DNA of 64,000 nucleotides from Polaribacter aestuariivivens (GTDB lineage: Bacteria > Bacteroidota > Bacteroidia > Flavobacteriales > Flavobacteriaceae), in NCBI RefSeq assembly GCF_005885675.1, contig NZ_VANR01000002.1, positions 124,001 through 188,000 on the forward strand. The letters are read 5' to 3'. Positions 27,135 through 35,236 of this stretch are shown here, piece by piece. A model generated the notes under the pieces. It did no database searches and had not been told where the DNA came from. It saw only the letters and a list, made by a program, of their open reading frames with translations. A program made the position numbers and the translations under genes. Position 1 is the stretch's first letter, and every line of letters begins with the position of its first letter.

Positions 27135-27854
27135 TTACATAATAGTTACAAAATACGAATATAAGATTCCAATGATAATTGCCAACCCAAAACTCAATAA
27201 AGTACCAATTAAAATATATTCTGTTAATTTTCTGTCTTTTGAAGATGTTAAATCTCCAAATCTAAAAACCGATTTTGCAGCCAATAAAAAACCAATAGCT
27301 TCCCAATGATTGGTAATGATAAAAACAAAAACAAACAAACGTTCTAAAATACCAATATAACGTCCTGCTTTTGCAAGAGAATCATCATTTTCTTTTTTAC
27401 TTTCAGGATTCCATTGTGTAATAAATACTTTAATAATTACTGAGGAAACATTTGTTATTAAAAAGATTGCAATTAATAATAGTAATATTTTGCTAGTAAA
27501 AAAAGCATCAAAATTAAAGCTGAAATTACTGTATAAACTTGCAGCAAAAATCAAAACAATAAGATGCAAAAATTGGTCTACAAAAAACCAATTTCGTTTG
27601 TTTTTTTTAGTTTGAAAAGATAGTTTTAAGACGTCAAAAATATAATGAGATATAAGAATGATTGTAAAACCAAGCCAATATTCCTTTAAGTTAAATTGTA
27701 AAAAAAATAATAACAAAATTGCATGAATTGCAATATGAAAATAGAGCTTAACAGACTTAATTTTCTTTTCTTCTTTATCTTTTACCCATTTTTCTGATTG
27801 AAAAACAAAATCTCCTAATATATGTGCCAATAAAAATTTTAAAAACAGTACCAT
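27135..27854 (-). CDS. DUF3307 membrane protein (SatE-like partner of SatD)
   Basis: The protein (239 aa) starts with LLAHILGDFVFQSEKWVKDK, the hallmark of DUF3307. It has about six membrane helices, with a histidine-rich start (HILGD, FHIAIHAI, ISHYIFDVLK) that could bind a metal. The function is unknown. DUF3307 genes commonly sit next to SatD genes. Here the start codon overlaps the satD stop (TAATG), so the two should be translationally coupled and produced in a fixed ratio. The last helix region includes LAAKSVFRFGDL, conserved in the family. Confidence 0.85.
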   Translation of the reverse strand: MVLFLKFLLAHILGDFVFQSEKWVKDKEEKKIKSVKLYFHIAIHAILLLFFLQFNLKEYWLGFTIILISHYIFDVLKLSFQTKKNKRNWFFVDQFLHLIVLIFAASLYSNFSFNFDAFFTSKILLLLIAIFLITNVSSVIIKVFITQWNPESKKENDDSLAKAGRYIGILERLFVFVFIITNHWEAIGFLLAAKSVFRFGDLTSSKDRKLTEYILIGTLLSFGLAIIIGILYSYFVTIM

Positions 27855-28468
27855 TATTCAGAAGTTTTTTGGTTGATAATTTTTCTAAAACGAGTTTCGA
27901 GATTCATAATGGGTTCAAAACCAGCACGTTTTTGTCGCTCGCTAACTCTACCTTGTGTAATTCCTAAAATCTTTGCGATTTCTTTTTGAGTTGCTTCTCT
28001 ATTTTCCAATGATAAATTAAAAACTTCGGCAGAATTTTGTGTCCAAGAATCTATGGTTAATAATGCCAAATCTAACGCAATATTTATTTCTTCATCAATC
28101 TCTTGCCAAGGTGTTTTTATGGCTAAATTTTGTTTTTTTAGATAATTGTCAAATGCAAAACCAGAGTTTATAAATGCTTCTCCATTTGATTCTGTAATAC
28201 TTGCGTCTTTATATGCTGTTTTTCCAATACCAATCCCAATTCGAACATCAATCTCTTCTGTTTTTTTTAAATGAGACTTTATTTTCAAAGCAGCATACAA
28301 TGCTTCTTCTGGTTTTTTTATCTCTAATTGAAAACTATCACCCCTATAAATCTGCCAATTATTAGGCGATTTACCAAAAGTTTTTAAAGTTTCTTTTAAA
28401 GCTTGTAGCCAAAAAGCATCGCTTTTTTTTCTTGAATTTATAATGTCTCCAGTTAAAATACTTATCAT
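27854..28468 (-). CDS. satD: SatD-family protein: cyclase-fold-like domain plus HTH
   Basis: The protein (204 aa) has an N-terminal domain with ILTGDIINS (D8), YRGDSFQLEI (D44), VRIGIGIG (75-82) and NGEAFINSGFAFDNY (95-109). These resemble the metal-binding Asp pair and the RIGIxxG and GxAxNxAxR segments of class III nucleotidyl cyclases. The C-terminal part (about 157-184) is a helix-turn-helix (TQKEIAKILGITQGRVSERQK). SatD family members are known by name from the streptococcal sat region but their biochemistry is not established. The gene is first in an operon with DUF3307 and a third membrane protein, and is preceded by a strong promoter and three palindromes. The cyclase link is my inference. 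Confidence 0.82.
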   Translation of the reverse strand: MISILTGDIINSRKKSDAFWLQALKETLKTFGKSPNNWQIYRGDSFQLEIKKPEEALYAALKIKSHLKKTEEIDVRIGIGIGKTAYKDASITESNGEAFINSGFAFDNYLKKQNLAIKTPWQEIDEEINIALDLALLTIDSWTQNSAEVFNLSLENREATQKEIAKILGITQGRVSERQKRAGFEPIMNLETRFRKIINQKTSE

Positions 28469-28487
28469 TAATTGTATAATTTATTAT

Positions 28488-28519
28488 CAAATGTATGTTT
28501 TATTTACGAAAACACCAAA
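28488..28519 (-). promoter_or_regulatory. satD operon promoter (TTTG-N20-TACATTTG)
   Basis: On the minus strand TTTG (28519-28516) is followed after 20 bp by TACATTTG (28495-28488), so both elements of the Bacteroidota promoter match. The predicted start of transcription is near 28482, leaving a leader of about 13 nt. The palindrome array starts 2 bp upstream of the -33 element. Confidence 0.75.
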
Positions 28520-28521
28520 AT

Positions 28522-28597
28522 TATCTGCCTATAACCAGATATTTTAATTTATCTGCCTATAGACAGATATTTTAATTTATCTGGCTGTGAGCAGATA
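28522..28597. promoter_or_regulatory. Array of three 20-bp palindromes with 28-bp period
   Basis: Three copies of TATCTG-N8-CAGATA start at 28522, 28550 and 28578. Copies one and two have the inner sequence CCTATAAC and CCTATAGA; copy three has GCTGTGAG. The spacers between copies are the same 8 bp, TTTTAATT. The array lies directly upstream of the satD -33 element, and 171 bp from the pcrA start on the other side. The shape is that of a dimeric regulator's binding sites. The rest of 28469-28768 holds only a small stem AAATTCGG/CCGAATTT (28646-28669). Confidence 0.8.
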
Positions 28598-28768
28598 AAA
28601 TTTGAATTAGATCAAGGGTATTTGAATTTTAAGATAAATTATTTAAAATTCGGTTAAAGCTCCGAATTTAAAAACTGATAACCTTGTGAATAAAAAAGAG
28701 AATTCATTCTTCATAAAAACGAATAGTTTGGCTAAATTCACACTCTAAATTCTTCAAAAAAATAACTC

Positions 28769-31090
28769 TTGGATAATTACTTAAATTCTTTAAACGAAGC
28801 TCAAAAACAAGCTGTTTTACAAAAAGATGGCCCAATGATTATTATTGCTGGTGCAGGTTCAGGTAAAACACGTGTATTAACCTACAGAATTGCTCATTTA
28901 ATGAAGCAAGGTGTAGATTCGTTTAATATTTTATCACTCACATTTACTAACAAAGCTGCTAAAGAAATGAAAGCAAGAATTGCAACTGTTGTTGGTGTAA
29001 GTGAAGCAAAAAACCTTTGGATGGGAACTTTTCACTCCGTTTTTGCTCGTATTTTACGTTCAGAAGCCGATAAATTAGGCTTTCCAAGTAACTTTACAAT
29101 TTATGACACGCAAGACTCAGTTCGTTTAATAACTTCAATTATTAAAGAAATGGGTTTAGACAAAGAACGTTACAAACCAAAACAAATTTTAGGGAGAATT
29201 TCCTCTTTTAAAAATAGTTTAATTACAGTTAGAGCTTATTTTAATAATTCTGATTTACAAGAAGCAGATATGCATGCTAGCAGACCAAAAGTAGGTGATA
29301 TTTATAAAGAATATGTAGATAGATGTTTTAAAGCAGGTGCTATGGATTTTGATGATTTGTTGTTACGAACAAACGAATTGTTGGCACGTTTTCCAGACGT
29401 TTTAGCAAAATATCAAGATCGTTTTAGATATATTATGGTAGATGAGTATCAAGATACAAATCACTCACAATATATAATTGTTAGAGCTTTGGCAGATAAG
29501 TTTGGTAATATTTGTGTTGTTGGAGACGATTCGCAAAGTATTTATAGTTTTAGAGGTGCCAATATTCAAAATATCTTAAATTTTCAGAAAGATTATCCAG
29601 ATGTAAAAACCTTTAAATTAGAGCAAAATTACAGATCTACAAGTAATATTGTAAATGCAGCAAATTCTGTAATAGCAAAAAACAAAACAAAGTTAGATAA
29701 AGAAGTTTGGACCAGTAATGATGCAGGTGACTCTATAAACGTAATGCGAACCATTTCAGATGGAGAAGAAGGACGTTTTGTAGCACAATCTATTTGGGAA
29801 AATCACATGAACAACCAAATGCAATTGAGCGATTTTTGTGTTTTATATCGAACGAATTCACAGTCAAGAGCCATTGAAGACGCATTAAGAAAAAAGAATT
29901 TAGATTATAAAATTTATGGTGGAATTTCTTTTTATCAAAGAAAAGAAATCAAAGATATTTTATCTTATTTGCGTATTTTAATCAATCCAAATGATGAAGA
30001 AGCATTAAAAAGAATCATCAATTATCCTGCAAGAGGTATTGGAGCAACAACCATAGATAAACTTACAATTGCAGCAAATCATTATAAAAAATCCATTTTC
30101 GAAATCATAAAATATATAGATAAGATAGATTTAAAAATAAATTCTGGAACCAAAAGTAAGTTACAGAATTTTATGAACATGATATTGAGATTGCAAATTG
30201 AAGCAAAAACAAAAAACGCATTCGAAATAGCTGAAGTTGTTGTAAAGCAAACCCAACTAATTAAAGATTTAGAAAAAGACGGAACACCTGAAGCTGTCAG
30301 TAAAGTAGAAAATGTTCAAGAATTGTTAAACGGAATTAAAGATTTTATTACCGATAAAATTGAGCAAGGTGAAGATGCTTCATTAACTTCCTTTTTAGAA
30401 GATGTAGCTTTGGCTACAGATTTCGATTCAGATAAGAATAATGATAAACCAAGCGTTTCTTTAATGACCATTCACCAATCAAAAGGATTAGAATATTCAC
30501 ATGTTTACATTGTTGGTTTAGAAGAAAATTTGTTTCCATCTGCAATGAGTATGAATACAAGAAGCGAATTGGAAGAAGAACGTAGATTATTTTACGTAGC
30601 TTTAACAAGAGCAGAAAAAGTAGCCTATTTAACATACGCACAAACACGCTACAGATGGGGTAAATTAGTGGACTCAGAACCAAGTAGATTTTTAGAAGAA
30701 ATCGATGATCAATTTTTGCACTACATCACACCAAAAGTACCAGAACCATCTGTAAATAGGTTTATTGATAAAAGTATTTTTGAAGACGCTCCAAAAGGAA
30801 TTCGATTTCAAAAACCAATTCAACGTAAAAAAATGGAACGTGATTTGGCAAAAAAGAAAGAAATTATTATTCCTAAAAACTTAAAAAAAGTATCGCAAGT
30901 TTCACCAAAAATGAACCTATTTGATGGAAACATTACTGTAGGAAATATTGTGGAGCATAATAGATTTGGTAAAGGAAAAGTGGTGGGTTTAGAAGGCAAA
31001 GGACCAGATAAAAAAGCAGAAATTCAATTTGCAACAGCAGGTAAAAAGAAATTGTTATTACAATTTGCAAAACTAAAAGTGATAGGATAA
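28769..31090 (+). CDS. ATP-dependent DNA helicase, UvrD/PcrA family
   Basis: The protein (773 aa) is a superfamily 1 3'-5' helicase of repair and replication restart. It has the Q motif (LNEAQKQAV), Walker A AGAGSGKT (residues 28-35), TFTNKAAKEMK, Walker B VDEYQDT, GDDSQSIYSFRGA, LEQNYRS, VSLMTIHQSKGLEY and VALTRAEK. A Tudor-like C-terminal tail (VGNIVEHNRFGKGKVVGLEG) is as in PcrA. The start is TTG at 28769: MDNYLNSLNEAQ matches the usual N-terminus and no ATG is close upstream in frame. The gene is divergent from the satD operon. Confidence 0.93.
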   Translation: MDNYLNSLNEAQKQAVLQKDGPMIIIAGAGSGKTRVLTYRIAHLMKQGVDSFNILSLTFTNKAAKEMKARIATVVGVSEAKNLWMGTFHSVFARILRSEADKLGFPSNFTIYDTQDSVRLITSIIKEMGLDKERYKPKQILGRISSFKNSLITVRAYFNNSDLQEADMHASRPKVGDIYKEYVDRCFKAGAMDFDDLLLRTNELLARFPDVLAKYQDRFRYIMVDEYQDTNHSQYIIVRALADKFGNICVVGDDSQSIYSFRGANIQNILNFQKDYPDVKTFKLEQNYRSTSNIVNAANSVIAKNKTKLDKEVWTSNDAGDSINVMRTISDGEEGRFVAQSIWENHMNNQMQLSDFCVLYRTNSQSRAIEDALRKKNLDYKIYGGISFYQRKEIKDILSYLRILINPNDEEALKRIINYPARGIGATTIDKLTIAANHYKKSIFEIIKYIDKIDLKINSGTKSKLQNFMNMILRLQIEAKTKNAFEIAEVVVKQTQLIKDLEKDGTPEAVSKVENVQELLNGIKDFITDKIEQGEDASLTSFLEDVALATDFDSDKNNDKPSVSLMTIHQSKGLEYSHVYIVGLEENLFPSAMSMNTRSELEEERRLFYVALTRAEKVAYLTYAQTRYRWGKLVDSEPSRFLEEIDDQFLHYITPKVPEPSVNRFIDKSIFEDAPKGIRFQKPIQRKKMERDLAKKKEIIIPKNLKKVSQVSPKMNLFDGNITVGNIVEHNRFGKGKVVGLEGKGPDKKAEIQFATAGKKKLLLQFAKLKVIG

Positions 31091-31091
31091 A

Positions 31092-31125
31092 TAATTACGA
31101 ATTCATAATCACTAATTCGTAATTA
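31092..31125. repeat. Inverted repeat between pcrA and DUF4290 genes
   Basis: Perfect 12-bp arms TAATTACGAATT/AATTCGTAATTA around a 10-nt loop, starting 1 bp after the pcrA stop. No T run follows directly, so its role as a terminator is uncertain. Confidence 0.5.
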
Positions 31126-31209
31126 TTAATTATTTTGCAACATTAAATAACTTCAATTATAATAAGTGACATTCTTGAAACTAAATCAAGACACTTCAAA
31201 ACAAAATAA

Positions 31210-31860
31210 ATGACATTCGATTTAGAATACAATTCAGAAAGACCTTTAATGATTATTCCAGAATATGGTAGACATATACAAAAAATGGTAGATCATTGTG
31301 TAGCCTTAGAAGATGAAGAAGAGCGAAATAAAATGGCCAAAGCAATAGTAGATGTTATGGGTAATTTACAACCACATTTACGAGATGTTCCAGATTTTAA
31401 ACACAAATTATGGGATCAACTATACATCATGTCCGATTTTAAATTGGATGCAAAATCTCCATATCCAATACCTTCAAGAGAAGAGCTTCAAGAAAAACCA
31501 GAGCGTTTACCATATCCAAAATATGCATCAAAATATCGTTATTATGGTAACAATATTCAAACCATGATAGATGTAGCCTTAAGTTGGGATGAAGATGAAA
31601 AAAAAGAAGCACTAGTATATACCATTGCGAACCACATGAAAAAGTGTTATTTAAATTGGAATAAAGACACTGTAGACGATGCTGTGATTTTTAACCATTT
31701 ATACGATTTATCTGACGGAAAACTAGATTTAAGAAATTCTGATGAAGAATTATCAGAAGCCAAAAGCTTATTAAAAAAGAGAAATTCTCAAGGTCAGAAC
31801 AATTCTAAAAATCACAAGAAACAAAACAGTAGCAATCATAAAAACAGAAAAAGATATTAA
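31210..31860 (+). CDS. DUF4290 family protein
   Basis: The protein (216 aa) is soluble and helical, with YNSERPLMIIPEYGRHIQKMV at the start (key block IIPEYGRHIQ), VMGNLQPHLRD, DFKHKLWDQLYIMS and YRYYGNNIQTMID. It ends in a basic, Asn/Lys-rich tail (QNNSKNHKKQNSSNHKN). DUF4290 is a Bacteroidota family that I recall always next to murA; its role is unknown, perhaps in envelope synthesis by association. It ends 3 bp before murA, so the two are an operon. Confidence 0.88.
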   Translation: MTFDLEYNSERPLMIIPEYGRHIQKMVDHCVALEDEEERNKMAKAIVDVMGNLQPHLRDVPDFKHKLWDQLYIMSDFKLDAKSPYPIPSREELQEKPERLPYPKYASKYRYYGNNIQTMIDVALSWDEDEKKEALVYTIANHMKKCYLNWNKDTVDDAVIFNHLYDLSDGKLDLRNSDEELSEAKSLLKKRNSQGQNNSKNHKKQNSSNHKNRKRY

Positions 31861-31863
31861 TTA

Positions 31864-33174
31864 ATGGCATCATTTAAAATTGAAGGTGGTCACAAATTAA
31901 ACGGAACAATAACACCACAAGGAGCAAAAAACGAAGTTTTACAAATACTTTGTGCAGTATTACTAACACCAGAAAAAGTAATTGTAAATAACGTTCCTGA
32001 TATTATAGACGTAAATAAACTCATATTTATTCTTGGCGAATTAGGTGTAAAAGTTCAAAAATTAAGTAAAAATTCGTACGCTTTTCAAGCAGATGAAATA
32101 AACTTACCGTATTTAGAATCAGCCGAATTTAAAAGAGATGGAAGTTCTTTACGAGGTTCAATTATGATTGTTGGTCCACTTTTGGCACGTTTCGGAAAAG
32201 GATACATTCCACGTCCAGGAGGAGATAAAATAGGAAGAAGACGTTTAGATACTCATTTCGAAGGCTTTATAAGACTAGGTGCAAAATTTAGATACAATAA
32301 AGAAGAATCTTTTTACGGTGTTGAAGCTGAAGAACTGAAAGGAGTTGATATGTTGTTAGATGAAGCCTCAGTAACAGGTACTGCAAATATATTAATGGCA
32401 GCAGTTTTAGCAACAGGAACCACAAAAATATACAATGCAGCATGTGAACCTTACATTCAACAACTATGTAAAATGTTAAACTCTATGGGAGCAAAAATCT
32501 CAGGAGTAGGCTCAAACTTATTAACTATTCAAGGAGTAGATGCTTTAGGAGGTTGCGAACACACAGTTCTTCCAGACATGATTGAAATTGGTTCTTGGAT
32601 TGGTGTAGCTGTTATGACACAATCAGAACTAACCATCAAAAACGTTTCTTGGGAAAACTTAGGACAAATTCCAAATGTTTTTAGAAAACTAGGAATCACC
32701 TTAGAAAAAAGAAACGATGATATTTATATCCCAGCACAAAATTCTTACAAAATTCAAAATTATATAGATGGTTCCGTATTAACAGTTGCAGATGCACCTT
32801 GGCCTGGGTTTACACCAGATTTATTAAGCATTGTTTTAGTAATTGCCACTCAAGCAAAAGGAACCGTTTTAATACATCAAAAAATGTTCGAAAGTCGTTT
32901 GTTTTTTGTTGATAAATTAATTGATATGGGGGCAAAAGTAATTCTTTGTGATCCACACAGAGCAACTGTAATAGGGCAAAATCATAAGTCACAATTAAAA
33001 GCAACAAAAATGACTTCTCCAGATATTAGAGCAGGAATTTCGCTTTTAATTGCAGCACTTTCAGCAAACGGAACATCAATTATAAATAATATCGAACAAA
33101 TAGATAGAGGGTATGAAAATATAGAAGCTCGTTTGAAATCTATTGGTGCAAAAATTGAAAGAATTGAAGATTAG
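31864..33174 (+). CDS. murA: UDP-N-acetylglucosamine 1-carboxyvinyltransferase
   Basis: The protein (436 aa) transfers enolpyruvate from PEP to UDP-GlcNAc, the first committed step of peptidoglycan synthesis. The EPSP-synthase fold is complete: GAKNEVLQI near residue 20, SSLRGSIMIVGPLLARFG, the catalytic loop PRPGGDKIGRRRLDTH, and DRGYENIEARL at the end. The residue at the position of E. coli Cys115 is Asp121. The Cys-to-Asp form is active in other bacteria and is not alkylated by fosfomycin. The gene follows the DUF4290 gene and ends in a terminator. Confidence 0.95.
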   Translation: MASFKIEGGHKLNGTITPQGAKNEVLQILCAVLLTPEKVIVNNVPDIIDVNKLIFILGELGVKVQKLSKNSYAFQADEINLPYLESAEFKRDGSSLRGSIMIVGPLLARFGKGYIPRPGGDKIGRRRLDTHFEGFIRLGAKFRYNKEESFYGVEAEELKGVDMLLDEASVTGTANILMAAVLATGTTKIYNAACEPYIQQLCKMLNSMGAKISGVGSNLLTIQGVDALGGCEHTVLPDMIEIGSWIGVAVMTQSELTIKNVSWENLGQIPNVFRKLGITLEKRNDDIYIPAQNSYKIQNYIDGSVLTVADAPWPGFTPDLLSIVLVIATQAKGTVLIHQKMFESRLFFVDKLIDMGAKVILCDPHRATVIGQNHKSQLKATKMTSPDIRAGISLLIAALSANGTSIINNIEQIDRGYENIEARLKSIGAKIERIED

Positions 33175-33204
33175 GTTTTTAATAAAAATTAATTTTAGAA
33201 ATAT

Positions 33205-33236
33205 AAAAAATAGTGTCAGTTTGACACTATTTTTTT
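33205..33236 (+). terminator. Rho-independent terminator after murA
   Basis: Arms AAAAAATAGTGTCA/TGACACTATTTTTT with a 3-nt loop, followed by T. It lies 30 bp after the murA stop. Confidence 0.9.
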
Positions 33237-33237
33237 G

Positions 33238-33256
33238 TTGGCAACATTTTTGCCAA
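33238..33256. promoter_or_regulatory. Inverted repeat TTGGCAA-N5-TTGCCAA upstream of grpE
   Basis: Perfect 7-bp arms lie 32 bp before the grpE ATG. It is not the CIRCE heat-shock element. It could be an operator for grpE-dnaJ or a simple stem; no regulator can be named. Confidence 0.35.
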
Positions 33257-33288
33257 TAAAGTATGTACAATTTAATGATTACAAAGAA

Positions 33289-33837
33289 ATGAGTAAGAAA
33301 GAAGAAATTAAAGAAGAAGAAATAAAGAACGAACAAGAAACTTCACAAGTTGAAGAAAATCAAGAAGTTGAAGTAGAATCTGTAAAAGAAGAACCAACTC
33401 CAGAAGAATTAATTCAGGCAGAAAAAGATAAATTTTTACGTCTTTTTGCAGAGTTCGAAAACTATAAAAAAAGAACAACAAGAGAAAGAATAGAATTGTT
33501 TAAAACAGCAGGACAAGAAGTTATGACATCTTTACTGCCAGTTATTGACGATTTCGAGCGTGCTTTGTCACATATTGAAGACGATAAAGAAGCAGAAGAA
33601 TTAAGAAAAGGAGTACTACTAATTTACAATAAATTTTACAACACTTTAGAGCAGAAAGGATTATCAAAAATAGAAACCAATTCTGGTGATGTTTTTGACG
33701 CAGAAATTCACGAAGCAATTACGCAAATACCTGCTCCGTCAGAAGATATGAAAGGTAAAATCATTGATTGTGTAGAAAAAGGATATAAATTAGGTGACAA
33801 AATTATCCGTTATCCAAAAGTAGTTATAGGACAATAA
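33289..33837 (+). CDS. grpE: Nucleotide exchange factor GrpE
   Basis: The protein (182 aa) releases ADP from DnaK. It has an acidic N-terminus (KKEEIKEEEIKNE), a long helix with FAEFENYKKRTTRER, then LLPVIDDFERAL, and the C-terminal beta domain with FDAEIHEAI and YKLGDKIIRYPKVVIG. The frame extends upstream to a TTG at 33235, inside the terminator region; the ATG at 33289 (MSKKEE) is the natural start. dnaJ follows after 70 bp, but dnaK is not in the window. Confidence 0.95.
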   Translation: MSKKEEIKEEEIKNEQETSQVEENQEVEVESVKEEPTPEELIQAEKDKFLRLFAEFENYKKRTTRERIELFKTAGQEVMTSLLPVIDDFERALSHIEDDKEAEELRKGVLLIYNKFYNTLEQKGLSKIETNSGDVFDAEIHEAITQIPAPSEDMKGKIIDCVEKGYKLGDKIIRYPKVVIGQ

Positions 33838-33907
33838 ATTAGTAACAGTGAGCAGTAACAAGAGTTTTTTAGCTCAAACTGAATACTGAAAACTGAAAAC
33901 TTAAAAA

Positions 33908-35041
33908 ATGGCAAAACAAGATTATTACGAAATATTAGGAATTTCAAAGTCAGCTTCTCAAGCAGAAATAAAAAAAGCTTATAGAAAAATGGCAATTAAA
34001 CATCATCCAGATAAAAATCCAGATGATAAAACTGCCGAAGAAAAATTTAAACTTGCAGCAGAGGCCTATGAAGTTTTAAGCGACGAAAATAAAAAAGCAC
34101 GTTATGATCAATATGGTCATGCAGCGTTTGAAGGTCCACAAGGTGGAGGTGGCTTTGGAGGTGGAGGCATGAATATGGATGATATATTTAGTCAGTTTGG
34201 AGATATTTTCGGAGGTGGTGGTTTCGCTGGAGGTTTTGGAGGCTTTGGTGGTGGAGGCCAACGTCAAGCCAGAGTTAAAGGTAGCAATATGCGAATTCGC
34301 GTAAAACTAACCTTAGAAGAAATAGCAAAAGGAGTTGAAAAGAAAGTTAAAGTTAAAAGAAAAGTACAAGCAGCAGGTGTTACCTATAAAACCTGTACAA
34401 CTTGTAATGGATCTGGACAACAAATGCGAGTTACTAATACCATTTTAGGTAGAATGCAAACAGCAACAACATGTTCAACTTGTTCTGGAGCTGGAGAAAT
34501 CATGAAAAGCAAGCCTAATGGAGCAGATGCACAAGGTTTAATTGTAAAAGAAGAAACAGTACCAATTAATATTCCAGCTGGAGTTACAGAAGGCGTTCAA
34601 TTAAAAGTAGGTGGAAAAGGAAACGAAGCACCAGGAAAAAACTCAATTGCGGGAGATTTACTGGTTTTAATTGAAGAAATTCCACATGAAAAACTTAAAA
34701 GAGAAGGAACTAATATACATTATGACTTATATATTAATTTCTCTGAAGCTGTATTAGGTGTTAGTAAAGAAGTAGAAACAGTTTCAGGAAAAGTAAAAAT
34801 TAAAATAGAACCAGGTACTCAATCAGGTAAAATTTTACGTTTAAAAGGCAAAGGATTACCAAGTATTGAGCGTTATGGAACAGGCGATTTCTTAATACAC
34901 ATAAATGTATGGACGCCACAAAATTTAGATAAAGAACAAAAACAGTTTTTTGAAAAAATGTCTGTTAACGAAAATTTTAAGCCGTCACCAAATACATCAG
35001 ACAAGTCATTTTTTGAAAAAGTAAAAGATATGTTTTCATAA
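33908..35041 (+). CDS. dnaJ: Chaperone DnaJ (Hsp40, type I, reduced zinc region)
   Basis: The protein (377 aa) stimulates DnaK's ATPase and delivers unfolded clients. It has a J domain (residues 1-70) with HHPDKNP, a Gly/Phe-rich linker (about 78-122), a zinc region and two C-terminal client-binding domains ending with [12 protein letters not shown]. The zinc region has only two CxxCxGxG motifs (CTTCNGSG and CSTCSGAG) instead of the four in E. coli DnaJ, so only one zinc site is expected. I recall this reduced form in other Flavobacteriia. The upstream gene is grpE. Confidence 0.94.
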   Translation: MAKQDYYEILGISKSASQAEIKKAYRKMAIKHHPDKNPDDKTAEEKFKLAAEAYEVLSDENKKARYDQYGHAAFEGPQGGGGFGGGGMNMDDIFSQFGDIFGGGGFAGGFGGFGGGGQRQARVKGSNMRIRVKLTLEEIAKGVEKKVKVKRKVQAAGVTYKTCTTCNGSGQQMRVTNTILGRMQTATTCSTCSGAGEIMKSKPNGADAQGLIVKEETVPINIPAGVTEGVQLKVGGKGNEAPGKNSIAGDLLVLIEEIPHEKLKREGTNIHYDLYINFSEAVLGVSKEVETVSGKVKIKIEPGTQSGKILRLKGKGLPSIERYGTGDFLIHINVWTPQNLDKEQKQFFEKMSVNENFKPSPNTSDKSFFEKVKDMFS

Positions 35042-35088
35042 ACCTATGTTTATAAATTAAAAAATTGATAAATCTTTAAAAGAAAAGA

Positions 35089-35119
35089 TTTCCTTTTTGT
35101 AAGAATTAATTTATATTTG
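35089..35119 (+). promoter_or_regulatory. Promoter-like site TTTC-N19-TATATTTG after dnaJ
   Basis: TATATTTG (35112-35119) matches TAnnTTTG exactly and TTTC stands 19 bp upstream. No ORF follows; only two hairpins do. Confidence 0.5.
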
Positions 35120-35121
35120 TA

Positions 35122-35157
35122 GTGTCGTTGATTTTATCAGCGACACTTTTTCTTTTT
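35122..35157 (+). terminator. Terminator 1 after dnaJ
   Basis: Arms GTGTCGTTGA/TCAGCGACAC (one G-U pair) with a 6-nt loop, followed by TTTTTCTTTTT. It is 80 bp past the dnaJ stop. Confidence 0.75.
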
Positions 35158-35170
35158 CATAGCAATTTTT

Positions 35171-35200
35171 CCCACTCAATTTTATTGAGTGGGTTTTTTT
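35171..35200 (+). terminator. Terminator 2 before rnpB
   Basis: Arms CCCACTCAAT/ATTGAGTGGG with a 3-nt loop (CCCACTCAA TTTTA TTGAGTGGG if opened), followed by seven T. Strong rho-independent terminator isolating rnpB from upstream transcription. Confidence 0.85.
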
Positions 35201-35236
35201 ATAAAAGAATACGTAGTTTTACAAAATATTAAAAAT

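Larger units (their letters stand above)
35122..35200 (+). ncRNA. Candidate small RNA of two hairpins
   Basis: If transcription starts from the box at 35112-35119, the product is about 75-80 nt with two stems, one at 35122-35147 and one at 35171-35193, ending in a run of seven T. The alternative is that both are simply tandem terminators for dnaJ. No conserved RNA family was recognised. Confidence 0.3.

Noticed and set aside
28522..28597. CRISPR-like regular repeats
   Set aside because: Only three palindromic units with identical 8-bp spacers; CRISPR spacers are longer and all different, and no cas genes are near.
33238..33256. CIRCE heat-shock element before grpE
   Set aside because: The inverted repeat is TTGGCAA-N5-TTGCCAA, unlike TTAGCACTC-N9-GAGTGCTAA; no HrcA gene is present in the window.
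33841..33907. Repeated ACTGAAAAC-like words between grpE and dnaJ
   Set aside because: ACTGAATACTGAAAACTGAAAAC-type low-complexity words in an AT-rich gap; no longer unit or partner copy in the window.
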